The position numbers and the translations under genes were made by a program. The notes under the pieces are model-generated. The model was not told where the DNA came from. It did no database searches and saw only the letters and a list, made by a program, of their open reading frames with translations. From the NCBI RefSeq assembly GCF_964355755.1, contig NC_092672.1:17110501-17174500 (forward strand): DNA of 64,000 bases, read 5' to 3'. Shown here piece by piece: positions 17,578-27,295 of this stretch. Origin of the DNA: Antedon mediterranea (lineage: Eukaryota; Echinodermata; Crinoidea; Comatulida; Antedonidae). The first letter of the stretch is position 1. Every line of letters begins with the position of its first letter.

Positions 17578-18240
17578 ATGTTGATTGATGCTTGGAAAAG
17601 ATTTACGGATAGTCTGCCTAGTGGACTTGTCGAAAAGTCAAAGCCTATCTTGATAACGGACGACTTGTGGGGTGCAACGCTGACGGGTGACGGTCGAACA
17701 GAGATCGATCTCACGCAATTGTATGCCGTCACCAAATCGGCTGGAATTTCAATTAACGTATCCATGCCAAAAAGTACAAACAAGAAAATCAAATATATTT
17801 TATATATCGAACCTTCAAAAGAAGAAGAAGAAGAAGAAGACGATGACGACGATGAGGAGGAGGAGGAGGAGGAGGAAGAGGAGGCGGTGATGGGTGTGAA
17901 CGGTACTAAAGAATTAGAGATGGCCGAGTGTACGTACGAAACGCCAGAAACTATACATTATAAATTCTATGTTCACACTTCTTTCTGGTTACCAGCCATA
18001 ATCTCAAAGTTACGTAAAAAGTTTGGCGTCAACTTTCAAAAGTTGATTATTGCACCAAGATTAACGGAGAAAGGTATTGAGCTGTTTGTTGCAGTAAATG
18101 TGCGCGAACGACGAACGTCCTCCACCTCCTCCTCCTCGTCGTCCTTCTCCTCAGCACGACGAGTACGATCGAAATTGATGATTAAGATGATGATAATTGT
18201 GTTTGTGGCTGGAATCGGCTTCTTGAAATATCGAACATAG
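17578..18240 (+). CDS. Tail-anchored membrane protein with acidic linker
   Basis: 220 residues, ATG 17578. N-terminal globular part (about 1-80), an Asp/Glu run of about 24 residues from GAA/GAG repeats, a second globular part (about 110-175), Ser run, basic patch RRVRSK and a C-terminal hydrophobic span MIIVFVAGIGFL ending four residues from the terminus. This layout (cytosolic or nuclear domain plus C-terminal anchor) is that of tail-anchored proteins such as the membrane half of herpesvirus nuclear egress complexes; the sequence gives no direct homology, so that role is only a hypothesis. Confidence 0.6.
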   Translation: MLIDAWKRFTDSLPSGLVEKSKPILITDDLWGATLTGDGRTEIDLTQLYAVTKSAGISINVSMPKSTNKKIKYILYIEPSKEEEEEEDDDDDEEEEEEEEEEAVMGVNGTKELEMAECTYETPETIHYKFYVHTSFWLPAIISKLRKKFGVNFQKLIIAPRLTEKGIELFVAVNVRERRTSSTSSSSSSFSSARRVRSKLMIKMMIIVFVAGIGFLKYRT

Positions 18241-18326
18241 ACATGTATCGATTTTAAAAGCAAATAGACTCGAGAAGTAGACAAAAGAAAGGAAGTTGAA
18301 ACTGTTTTTTTTATTTTTTTTTTTTT

Positions 18327-18860
18327 TTATTGATAAACTTTATTAGAAAGAAAGCAAGTCCACGCCAACCACAGAATAAACGTCATGGCAAGATCATCAC
18401 GAACACCAGCCGTCTTTCCACTTATCGTGATTTTACCGTCGGATTTTACGAGTCTTCTGAAGTTACACAGTTGATCCTGTAAAATGCTCATCTGTCCGTC
18501 ATCGATGTCTTGTGCAAACACGACTCGATCGTTCTCCAGCAACATTTGTGACAAATGTACCAGATTTCCTTTGTCTCTTGTCCAAATTCCGACACACCTA
18601 CGCCCGTCCGTTCGACGTCTCTCCTTTTCGAAAGATATGTCTACTGACGTACCGGCAAAACGATCCGTTACTTGCTTGGCCATGCGAGCGGCGTGTGCGT
18701 GCGATGTATTACGTTCTACGTACACACGAACTGGCATGAATGTCAACTGATTGTACGTAGCCAAGGTCCTGTTCACCGTGTCTATTATTAGTTGGGCGTG
18801 CATGTCCAGTAAAGAATCCATACGATCCATATGTGCAACGTGGTGTTTCAAAGCAAGTAT
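18327..18860 (-). CDS. Terminase large subunit, exon 3 (nuclease C-terminal half)
   Basis: Third exon of the spliced terminase gene. A pyrimidine-rich acceptor (ending CGCAG on the minus strand, 18861-18863) precedes the first codon at 18860, in phase 0 with exon 2; 177 codons and a stop follow. The motif KTAGVRDDLAMTFILWLAW near the end carries the acidic pair expected as the last metal-binding residues of the terminase RNase H-like nuclease. In herpesviruses this domain cuts concatemeric DNA during packaging. The acceptor belongs to an intron of 862 bases (18861-19722). Confidence 0.8.
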   Translation of the reverse strand: MLALKHHVAHMDRMDSLLDMHAQLIIDTVNRTLATYNQLTFMPVRVYVERNTSHAHAARMAKQVTDRFAGTSVDISFEKERRRTDGRRCVGIWTRDKGNLVHLSQMLLENDRVVFAQDIDDGQMSILQDQLCNFRRLVKSDGKITISGKTAGVRDDLAMTFILWLAWTCFLSNKVYQ

Positions 18861-18969
18861 CTGCGTAGTAAAATAAAGGTTATTACGATTAATAAATGCT
18901 TTTCTTTTCTTTTGTTCGTCTCAACGTATAGTAGGGAGAGAGAGAGAGAGTGAGAGAGAGAAACTGTAT

Positions 18970-18970
<1 letters not shown>

Positions 18971-19011
<41 letters not shown>
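18971..19011. repeat. (TA)n microsatellite upstream of a start codon
   Basis: About 20 TA units, 40 bases before the ATG at 19052, and inside the terminase intron 2 on the opposite strand. Confidence 0.95.
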
Positions 19012-19015
<4 letters not shown>

Positions 19016-19051
19016 AAAAGAAAAGGAAAAAGAGAATCAATTGGTAGCGTA

Positions 19052-19945
19052 ATGTTGACGAATGCATTTCATCCCGTGTATTGCAATCTGGAATTTCTAC
19101 AAGAACGACAAAGAATGTTTTTCGAATGGAAGAGCGCTATAGACAAGGCGGCTATAACGGACGAGATTAACGCATCCGCATTACCTATTGTCGAAAAGAT
19201 TGTGAGAACGTGTGGTAGAGAGACAGTGTTGTTGGTGGAAATGAATGATGCAACCGTACAAGATATGGTCGAACAACGACAAAAACAATCGATTCTGGCT
19301 TACACAAGAACGGCAATGATGGCCGCCACGCAATTTGAATTGGGTCGACAACGAGAGATATCGCAATTGAACACGTTTCTCTTACAGGCAATAGAAATGT
19401 TCAATTTGACATTTTTACCAGATGTAGAACGTGAGTACAGAGCATCAACGCCAACCGATAAACATTGGATAATAGATAGCATTCGCAATATCATCGTACA
19501 GCTGTTGACCAACACGTACGATCAACCAATGTGGCATTCCGTCGGATGCGGATCACCGTTGGCCGTGGCCGTTGCAACGATTCGAAATCGAGTACAGAAT
19601 ACCAGTTGTTGTGGTGGTCTGTCTACGATTCGGGCCGGGCTCCCAGGGCACGCTACGTACGCGCTTCGAAGAATTATGGAGAGCAGAGGCGCCGCGTGCA
19701 AAATACCATCCGTTCGACTTACCTGCCTAACGTCCGACGTCGTTAACACACCGGCAACCAATCCAATGCCGGACACGTCCGACGGAGTTGGATCGACGCC
19801 AATCAACAGACCCGATGAGAAGCCAGATCTTGTGGTGGATCTTCTTTCGTCTGAAAACAGTTTGGTTAGCAATTTACCGGAAAAAAGTCGCTCGGCGAGT
19901 GAAGACGGTGAACAGACGGGAATGCCCATACACTCTAGTTCATAG
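19052..19945 (+). CDS. Hypothetical 297-residue protein, antisense to terminase exon 2
   Basis: ATG at 19052 (MLTNAFHPVYCNLEF). The N-terminal about 190 residues are helical and well mixed (coding-like), and lie in terminase intron 2. The last about 220 bases run antisense to terminase exon 2, and there the protein becomes Pro/Ser/Asp-rich and disordered, consistent with constraint from the other strand. Conserved-looking Cys pair CCGG near residue 185. Function unknown. Confidence 0.6.
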   Translation: MLTNAFHPVYCNLEFLQERQRMFFEWKSAIDKAAITDEINASALPIVEKIVRTCGRETVLLVEMNDATVQDMVEQRQKQSILAYTRTAMMAATQFELGRQREISQLNTFLLQAIEMFNLTFLPDVEREYRASTPTDKHWIIDSIRNIIVQLLTNTYDQPMWHSVGCGSPLAVAVATIRNRVQNTSCCGGLSTIRAGLPGHATYALRRIMESRGAACKIPSVRLTCLTSDVVNTPATNPMPDTSDGVGSTPINRPDEKPDLVVDLLSSENSLVSNLPEKSRSASEDGEQTGMPIHSSS

Positions 19946-20289
19946 CTTCCGGTGGCTATGAGGTTCATCATCTGCTGAACGACATTACCGTCGTTTCCAT
20001 CAATGTGTTCCGGTACCAAATGTCGCCTGTGAGCGCACACTGTTCGCGTTCCTTTCTCGAAGCACGCATCGCACAGGTACGACTGAGTAATGTATTTAAC
20101 CAGTGCACGTCCATCGTGTTTAATATTCACAAACTCTTGCGACCAGTGATCACTCGAAGTCATCGACGATGTTAAAAGAACCGACACGTTCTTAGGTTGA
20201 AAGATTGGCAGAGTTGATAGCATAGCCGTTTGCTTTATCCACGGATACTCGTCCATCCATCCCATATCACAACCGGTTCCTCTTGAAGC
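19723..20289 (-). CDS. Terminase large subunit, exon 2 (Walker B, nuclease start)
   Basis: 189 codons, phase 0 at both ends. Acceptor on the minus strand is a T-rich tract ending TTTTCAG (20290-20292); donor is CAG followed by GTAAGT (19722 down to 19717). MGWMDEYPWIK holds the Walker B acidic pair of the packaging ATPase; NVSVLLTSSMTSSDH fits the coupling motif; GVDPTPSDVSGIGLVAG has the first catalytic Asp of the RNase H-like nuclease. This is the best-supported herpesvirus hallmark of the window. The frame continues past the donor but there reads antisense to the 19052 gene. Confidence 0.85.
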
Positions 20290-20307
20290 CTGAAAACAAA
20301 AATAAAG

Positions 20308-21204
20308 ATGACAACAGCTGCTCTGAACGCGTATCTACAAGCAAATCGTTTCGACATATATCACGTGGACGAACTTCACGAATGTGTACCGAATAGATGT
20401 ACGTTCGTGCAACCCATGCAAGACGGTGAGAATTTCGTGTGCATGTCGTCGCTACGCACGCACACCTGTTCATTGTCGGCAGACTGCGTCATGGAAAATT
20501 TAGATCACAACACTCGAAGATGCGCATTGACTGGTAAAGAATTCTATACAGACGAATATGAACCGATTGTCGTTGGACTCGATACGCCGCTATACGACAA
20601 CATGCAAGAGGTTAGAAAGATGACAACGACGCGAAATAAACACGAAAAAATGTTTCGTTTCGGCACAACCGTACGTCAGGTTCTGGAACGATTGTACGAT
20701 CGAAAGAAACGATGCAAGTACAACAACGTAAATTTCTTTGAACACAAGGCCTGTGAAATGATTTTGGAGAACATGGGCAAACAGAACATCGTGTCCGTAA
20801 TCAGATACACCTTTCTAAAATACGTATCAGCAAACAGATTACCGGATACAGCGCTTCCAGAGGAAAACATGCTGGACGACGTGGTAGACTTTATTTTCGA
20901 CGTTATGTCTGTGTTTATGTACTACTCGACGTTACAATATTCCAAGAAAGACTTTCTACTCAGCAACGGTCACGAAACGGTCGTGTACTTACTAAAGAGC
21001 ACGTTGAATGGTATTCGTTCGGCGGAAAGCGTCATTCTAAAACCACGCTTTCCTCAACTGAAACCCATGCCAGGTGATCGGTTGATGTTTCCGATATTTC
21101 AGGTGTCGACCTCTCAACTGACAGCGTGCTCGAGGTTGTTACAGAGCATGGCGAATGAAAAGATTTGTCGTTATCATTTGGCAAAATTAAATCGAGAATC
21201 TTAG
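20308..21204 (+). CDS. Cys/His-rich protein, possible UL92-like late-gene regulator
   Basis: 298 residues from ATG 20308, inside terminase intron 1. The first 85 residues hold a zinc-type cluster: CVPNRC, FVCMSSLRTHTC, C and CALTGK. A C...HxC...C...CxxTG order is typical of UL92-family proteins, part of the late-transcription complex of beta- and gammaherpesviruses; similar clusters occur in other large DNA viruses. The C-terminal 200 residues are helical. Homology is suggested only by this pattern, so the role is tentative. Confidence 0.5.
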   Translation: MTTAALNAYLQANRFDIYHVDELHECVPNRCTFVQPMQDGENFVCMSSLRTHTCSLSADCVMENLDHNTRRCALTGKEFYTDEYEPIVVGLDTPLYDNMQEVRKMTTTRNKHEKMFRFGTTVRQVLERLYDRKKRCKYNNVNFFEHKACEMILENMGKQNIVSVIRYTFLKYVSANRLPDTALPEENMLDDVVDFIFDVMSVFMYYSTLQYSKKDFLLSNGHETVVYLLKSTLNGIRSAESVILKPRFPQLKPMPGDRLMFPIFQVSTSQLTACSRLLQSMANEKICRYHLAKLNRES

Positions 21205-21400
21205 TACGTTTTCGTTTGTGTTTTTTCTTCTTGATTACGTTTTCTTTCTTCAACAACGATTTTGATGATGATGATGATTGTGTCGTTGTTGTTGTTGTTG
21301 TTGTTGGTGGTGGTGTTGATGATGATGAATTTACAGTTGATGTGGTCATGTACCAGAAATTACGTTGAATTAGTTCATCGGCCGATCGACGCCATGACAT
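21032..21400 (-). CDS. Small basic Ser/Thr-rich protein
   Basis: 122 residues, ATG 21398-21400 (MSWRRSADELIQRNFWYM). Long Ser, Thr and Pro runs from trinucleotide repeats, then a strongly basic stretch KKKKHKRKRTK that looks like a nuclear or nucleolar signal. Overlaps the end of the convergent 20308 gene by 173 bases. Real gene likely but low-complexity content lowers certainty. Confidence 0.4.
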   Translation of the reverse strand: MSWRRSADELIQRNFWYMTTSTVNSSSSTPPPTTTTTTTTQSSSSSKSLLKKENVIKKKKHKRKRTKILDLILPNDNDKSFHSPCSVTTSSTLSVERSTPEISETSTDHLAWVSVEESVVLE

Positions 21401-21472
21401 TTTCTCGTTCTTCTTCTTCTTCTTCTTCTTCACACGACGTACGTATATGCGCAACATGTCATTAATGACATA

Positions 21473-24400
21473 ATGGTAAATTCGAAGACAATCATCATCA
21501 TCATCATGTATACATCATCACAGACCGAAACGTTGATGGACACGACGGCTGTTAGACAGAGGCCGACAAAGAGAAAAGGACGGGACGATAATAAAGAGGT
21601 TGGCAAACAGTCGAAAAAAATGACGCCGTATCTTGGACGAGTTCTCGACGAACTCGCAGACCCGACGCTCACAACAACGACGCTCATGAGAATGGTATCG
21701 ACTGCTTACAGATCCGGCTACCCTCCAGATGGATCCATGCTGGGTCTAAAAGCGCAGCTACTTCGAATGGACGGCTTTTCAAAACAGTTTTCAAACGCGT
21801 TCGTTTCTGGTCGCATAGTTGTTGTCGACGCAAAGAATCTTAAAAGCTTGTACGAAAGTCTGTGTGAAATAATCAAAATGATTGAAATCATCACAGAAAT
21901 CAACAAACATGCTGACATGAAAGAGAGAACGCGTAAATTGTGCGACAGTTTGTTTCTCGGCGGTAGCTTTCTAAATTCGAAACAAGTTCGGGTCTCAATC
22001 GTCATCAAAGACGGTAATCTAATACAACAAAAGATACACTTTGCAAAACATCTCAAGACAATGACTGCCGTTCCAGGTATACATTCACAGTCGCCTGTAA
22101 TAGGCGGTGGCGGCGCAGGAAAAGAGAAATCGTTTCTACAGCTGGGAAAGTTTCAGGCCGGCAATAGACTGACAATGAAAGATTTTTTTCTGAAACACTA
22201 CACATCTACGCAAGGTAACAATTCCAGCGATCGTGATGCTCTCTTCAACGAAACCGGATTAAGTAAAGATGATTTCGAGAGATTGTTGAAAGCGTGTACG
22301 CACATTCAAAACGTGGAAATCGGAACCACGTTTCGATTGATGAAATACGTGTGCGCGCTGTTCGACAAAAGACCGAATCTGTACATGATTTTCGCTTGCC
22401 TCGTACTACATCGCATAGTTCATCACATCGGCGATGCTACACTGCTCGCCAGAGCCGACATGTGGAATCTCGTGTTGGGACAGAGTGAAGAGATCACAAA
22501 CAGTTGGAACTTTGAAAGAATCGACGCGGAAATCACGGCAGCTGAGAGTAAATGGAACGCGGCACATGCTCCGTGGTTGACCGTTGACTCGGCGGAACGT
22601 CCCACCGTCGAATGGATCAGAAAGTTGGCAAAAAAGATACAAGAGGACTTTGCGCCATACGAAAGAAATGCTTTGGACATTGACTTTGACCATTTGTTTG
22701 GTGCGCTCGTGTCGTACATTAAAAAACACGAATTTCTCAAGATTCGTCTAAGAGATCATGCACTCGTTACTGGAACGATCGACGAACTTAAACCGTTTCA
22801 ATGTGAACGACCTCCGTTCGGAACGCCCACTGCACAAGATGACATGCCATGGAGAGACTGTTGCCATTACGAGGCGAACGTATGTGCTATTCTACTCAAC
22901 GCTCTTTGCAATATACCGGTTAGATCTCCTGAATCAACGCGCAAGATTTCACTCGACACGGCCACCGAAGGCATGGCAATGGTCGAACAAAGTCGGTTCG
23001 AAATAACGCAACTCAGTTACCAACATCTGCTAAGTTTGGAGGCTAAAGCGCGTGAACGTGCCGCCAACATCACTACTACCGATTCTGAATCTCGTATGCC
23101 GGTGATGAACACAGAATCTGCTGATAATATGTCGGTGGTGCAGCAGCAGGTGAACACCGAAACTGTTGACGACGACGACGAGGCGCGTACTACAAACGCA
23201 TCAGATACGCTTTCTGTTCTCGAACCTCTGGTCATCATGGAAGGTATGCCGGCAAATACCACCCAAGACACACTACTTTCTGTGCTTGAATCTGGTACGA
23301 CGCCGGCGGTGATGAACACCGAAACTGCTGACGCGCTTACTACTCACACCGATGATGCAATTTCTGTGCTCGAATCTATTGACATAGCAAGCATGCCGGC
23401 AAACACCACCCAAGACACACTTTCTGTGCTCGAATCGGGTACGACGCCGGCGGTGATGAACACCGAAACGCGTACACACACCGATGATACAATTTCTGTG
23501 CTCGAATCTATTGCCATAGCAAGCATGCCGGTGAACACCGCAATTGTACACGAAGAAGAAGAAGAAGAAGAAGAAGAAGAAGAAAAAGAAGGTGACGGTG
23601 ATGATGATTTACCTAGCATCGGTCAACTGCTCGCTCCTTACGTGAACACGGCCAACAGCATCTTACCTTCAACAAACGACGATTTGCCCATCTTGGACGA
23701 AGACACCGTTCAAAGATTGCGTGAAATCTCGGACGATGTGAACGCTCACAATAGTACAATGCACGTAAAACTCTACGATATTGAAGATTGGATATCATCT
23801 CAGCCCGATTCTAATGCCGAATCCCAATCGCAGATTGAAGTCATGCAATGGACAAAGGCAAAAGCCGAAGAAGAACGACGGACGGCTTTGAACACGCTCG
23901 AGACTCAACGAGTAGAACACGAAGAGTTCAAGAAGACCATGGCCACCAGGAATGCAGAGTCGACGAGAGAAAATGAAAAAAAGACGCGAGTGAGCGACGC
24001 AAAAATTAAAGAGTTGGAAACGAAACTGGACAAGACCGAAGGCGAACTGCGAAACAGTAAACGTTTGGTGGACGAAATGAAGCAACAACTTCACGACACC
24101 GAAATGCAAAATGTCGACGAGTCAGACACTCTAAAAGCCTTGCTTAACAAAAAGACGGACGAAGCACGTGCACATGAATTGATTTTGAAGCGCAAGCAAT
24201 CCGAATTGATATCGTCAAAAGAACACGTTGACGAGCAGACGAGTCGTCGCATCGAAGCGCTCACAAACGAAGTTGGTGAATTGCGCGTGCTGAACAGAAG
24301 ATTGGACACGGCCAACACGCTTTCGGAGACAACGTACAGGCAGCGAATTCAACAGTTGGAAACTGATTTGCAAACGTACGAAGAAAAGAGCAGATTGTAT

Positions 24401-26539
24401 CAGTCGAGCGTACAAAAAAATGAACAGTTGATGAGCCGACATGTTGACGATTTGGCGTCGCAACTTGATGCCGAAAAAATAAACTCTGCTTCGTTAAAAC
24501 ATGATGCAGAGAACATGTTAAAATCTCGAGAGCAGGCGTATTTGACCGATCTGAGAAAATTGAACAATGAGCTGCAAAACGAGAAGAAAAACGTACAGAA
24601 ACTCGGTCGTGACTTGCAACAGACCACCGATTCGGCGCATCTGCAAAGAGAACAACTCAACAATAAACTGATGAACGCAAACACGACGTTCACCATCAAG
24701 CTGGACGAAATGAGAAGGGAGATTGAAGAACAGGACAAGAGGCAAAACTCGGTTCAACACGAAAAGAATCTAGATACGGTTCAACACGAAAAGAATCTAG
24801 ATGATTTGAAACAAACTCTTGTCGAGACCGAACAGAAGGTAGCGCAACTGAAACGAGATGGCGACGAAAAAATAGATGAATGGAAGAAACGTGTTGAAGA
24901 AGTGAAGATGGAGCGTGACAAAGCAGCTCAACATCGTGTCCTGTTGGAAAGACAGGTTCGAGAGTTGACGAGCAAAGCTGCAGAGGACAATTTCACTCGA
25001 AAACGTTTAGAAGAGCGACTGAAAAAGTCAATCGAGACACACGCCGAGTACGTGTCGGAAGCTAAACAGAGCACGAAGAAAGAGACTGAAAAGAAGATGC
25101 TCGACATGTTGACACAGGCCGAGAAACAGCACACGCGGGAACGTGACGAGGAACGTGATCGACTCGAAAAACAACTGAAATCTGAAGTAACTAAACTAGG
25201 ACAAAAACACGACGCAGAGATGAAACGTGTCGCGAAAGAACACAGCACTGCTATACAGCGACAGTTGACGTCGGCAGCGAACGCGTCGAGCAATCACAAA
25301 ACAGAATTGAAGTCGACAATACGTGATCTAGAAGAAGCGCGAAAAGCTCGTGACTCGTTGTGTACGCAAAACGCTAAACTTCAAGAGAAGTTTACTGCCA
25401 AGGAAAAAAGTTTAGCTGAAACACATCGGTTATCCGACGACAAGAATAAAGAAATATCCTCTCTTGCCGCTCAGGTAATTATTTTAAAAAATCACAGCTT
25501 GACTGCACAAAAGCGCATCGAAAGTCTCGAAAAGGAATTGGAACATTCGCAGCGAAAAGTATCCGAATCCTATCTGAAACTGTCTGAATTCATAAAGAAT
25601 CAAAGCGACGGAGGCGGTGGAGGAGGAGGAGATGGTGGATCTGATGTGTTACATGAAAGAATGAAAGATATCGAAGCGTCATTGGAGCAAGAAAAGCGCC
25701 AAAATCTATATAAAGATGGACAGATTGCACATTTGAAGTCTGATGTTAAATTTTTAACTAGTAAAGTTGAAACTGCAAACAGCGAACGAGAACGACAGGT
25801 TGCAAACTTACAACGGAAACTTTTCAATAAAAAACGTACGTCGCATTCGTTATATACGTTACATCATGATGAAGATGAAGAGGATAAAGTGGAGGAGGAA
25901 GAGATATACGATGAAGCTGAGTACAATCATGACTATTACGGTGATGAACATGATGATGATAATGAGCATAATGGTGGCAATGAGGATGATGATGAATACA
26001 AAATACAATTTGTTGTCGATTACAGTCCAAGTAATACGTCCTATCATCAGTTATTCGGAACCGGAGAGTTTACTTTCAACGAAGTGATTAATCAAGCAAG
26101 ACATTACATCAATTCCACCGATGATGAAGATGTATCAACAGTAGAAGCAGCAGCAAAATTGACCGACAGATGTGGCTCGACATATTTTGCGCCTATGGTC
26201 GTACGCAAAGGCAATGTAACCGAAGGCGATAGAACTGTAATGAAAGTGATTTCGTTCATGGGAAAAATACCGGGCGTGACATTGGTAAAACCGAGTCAAA
26301 GTAGCGTTCCTATTTGTTTTCTTGCGTCAGACAATTCGTGCAAGTATCGCCGTAGAGGTGATGCACGATACGTAATTTTTGGCAAGGATATGCGTATAGA
26401 TTGGTCGGAGAAAGATTGGTATGTACAATTGGTCGGACGTATTCTCGAAAACAATCTTAGACACAATCCAAAGGTAATCACTGCAGCACCATGTTTGACC
26501 CAACAGACGATCCAGTTACCAGCTCCGATAACTTTCTAA
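21473..26539 (+). CDS. Very large coiled-coil protein (about 1688 residues)
   Basis: One continuous frame; starts possible at ATG 21473, 21506 or 21536 (the last, MDTTAVRQRPTKRKG, begins the first ordered part with a basic nuclear-type signal). Residues about 30-520 form a globular domain; about 540-690 contain imperfect repeats of the form DTLSVLESGTTPAVMNTE; a poly-Glu run follows; about 760-1390 are a long coiled coil; then a Gly run, an acidic Asp/Glu/His stretch (about 1440-1505) and a C-terminal globular domain (about 1510-1688). Size and layout suggest a tegument or matrix scaffold. Entirely inside terminase intron 1. No homologue recognised. Confidence 0.75.
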   Translation: MVNSKTIIIIIMYTSSQTETLMDTTAVRQRPTKRKGRDDNKEVGKQSKKMTPYLGRVLDELADPTLTTTTLMRMVSTAYRSGYPPDGSMLGLKAQLLRMDGFSKQFSNAFVSGRIVVVDAKNLKSLYESLCEIIKMIEIITEINKHADMKERTRKLCDSLFLGGSFLNSKQVRVSIVIKDGNLIQQKIHFAKHLKTMTAVPGIHSQSPVIGGGGAGKEKSFLQLGKFQAGNRLTMKDFFLKHYTSTQGNNSSDRDALFNETGLSKDDFERLLKACTHIQNVEIGTTFRLMKYVCALFDKRPNLYMIFACLVLHRIVHHIGDATLLARADMWNLVLGQSEEITNSWNFERIDAEITAAESKWNAAHAPWLTVDSAERPTVEWIRKLAKKIQEDFAPYERNALDIDFDHLFGALVSYIKKHEFLKIRLRDHALVTGTIDELKPFQCERPPFGTPTAQDDMPWRDCCHYEANVCAILLNALCNIPVRSPESTRKISLDTATEGMAMVEQSRFEITQLSYQHLLSLEAKARERAANITTTDSESRMPVMNTESADNMSVVQQQVNTETVDDDDEARTTNASDTLSVLEPLVIMEGMPANTTQDTLLSVLESGTTPAVMNTETADALTTHTDDAISVLESIDIASMPANTTQDTLSVLESGTTPAVMNTETRTHTDDTISVLESIAIASMPVNTAIVHEEEEEEEEEEEKEGDGDDDLPSIGQLLAPYVNTANSILPSTNDDLPILDEDTVQRLREISDDVNAHNSTMHVKLYDIEDWISSQPDSNAESQSQIEVMQWTKAKAEEERRTALNTLETQRVEHEEFKKTMATRNAESTRENEKKTRVSDAKIKELETKLDKTEGELRNSKRLVDEMKQQLHDTEMQNVDESDTLKALLNKKTDEARAHELILKRKQSELISSKEHVDEQTSRRIEALTNEVGELRVLNRRLDTANTLSETTYRQRIQQLETDLQTYEEKSRLYQSSVQKNEQLMSRHVDDLASQLDAEKINSASLKHDAENMLKSREQAYLTDLRKLNNELQNEKKNVQKLGRDLQQTTDSAHLQREQLNNKLMNANTTFTIKLDEMRREIEEQDKRQNSVQHEKNLDTVQHEKNLDDLKQTLVETEQKVAQLKRDGDEKIDEWKKRVEEVKMERDKAAQHRVLLERQVRELTSKAAEDNFTRKRLEERLKKSIETHAEYVSEAKQSTKKETEKKMLDMLTQAEKQHTRERDEERDRLEKQLKSEVTKLGQKHDAEMKRVAKEHSTAIQRQLTSAANASSNHKTELKSTIRDLEEARKARDSLCTQNAKLQEKFTAKEKSLAETHRLSDDKNKEISSLAAQVIILKNHSLTAQKRIESLEKELEHSQRKVSESYLKLSEFIKNQSDGGGGGGGDGGSDVLHERMKDIEASLEQEKRQNLYKDGQIAHLKSDVKFLTSKVETANSERERQVANLQRKLFNKKRTSHSLYTLHHDEDEEDKVEEEEIYDEAEYNHDYYGDEHDDDNEHNGGNEDDDEYKIQFVVDYSPSNTSYHQLFGTGEFTFNEVINQARHYINSTDDEDVSTVEAAAKLTDRCGSTYFAPMVVRKGNVTEGDRTVMKVISFMGKIPGVTLVKPSQSSVPICFLASDNSCKYRRRGDARYVIFGKDMRIDWSEKDWYVQLVGRILENNLRHNPKVITAAPCLTQQTIQLPAPITF

Positions 26540-26649
26540 TCCTAATCAATCTTCTCTTGACCAATCTAATAGCGAATACTCGTCGACATGAGCAGAAGAA
26601 GGAGAAGAAGGAAGAGGAGAGACAACTGATTACCTCCATATTTTAGATT

Positions 26650-27242
26650 ATGTCGTTTGATTTATGGAAAAGTTTAGAGTCACGCGTTGAACGTAGATGG
26701 ATAGAATGGTCTCATCATCATCATCATCATCATCACGACGACGACGACGAAGAAGAAGAAGAAGACAACGCTTACTTGAAAGAATTGTTGAAGGAATTCA
26801 AAGGAAATTTGGAGAGTATATGTACCAAAAAAGGCGATGAACAAGATGTTCTCTATTACGCACGATGCATTGCGCTCATCGAACGTCTCTTGTTCGACAC
26901 AACCACGATAACGTCCGAGTGTTGTACAATGGCCGACATGGACAGTATATTGAAACGCAATGTTCTCTTTGCCTGGACCAATGTGCACTCTTTCAAAATT
27001 CTCGAAAGATTATCAACAATTTGGAGATTTGTGACTGTAATGGGAACCGTACCGGCAATGCCGATCGGATGCTGTCCCATTGTCGGCTACAAATGTTTTT
27101 GGTGTAGAATTAAAGATGAAAACCTTACAGATGAGTGTCATCATCTTGTCACTACCGTATTCAGCGAAACAACAGAACAAACAGCAAAAAAAGAAGAGAC
27201 ATCACTCGTTGTATTTCCACTTCCAGCATCATCATCACCGCC

Positions 27243-27295
<53 letters not shown>

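Noticed and set aside
17400-17792. Minus-strand ORF of 130 residues
   Set aside because: Antisense to the tail-anchored protein gene and overlapping the 5' end of the neighbour; poly-Ala comes from a GCA repeat.
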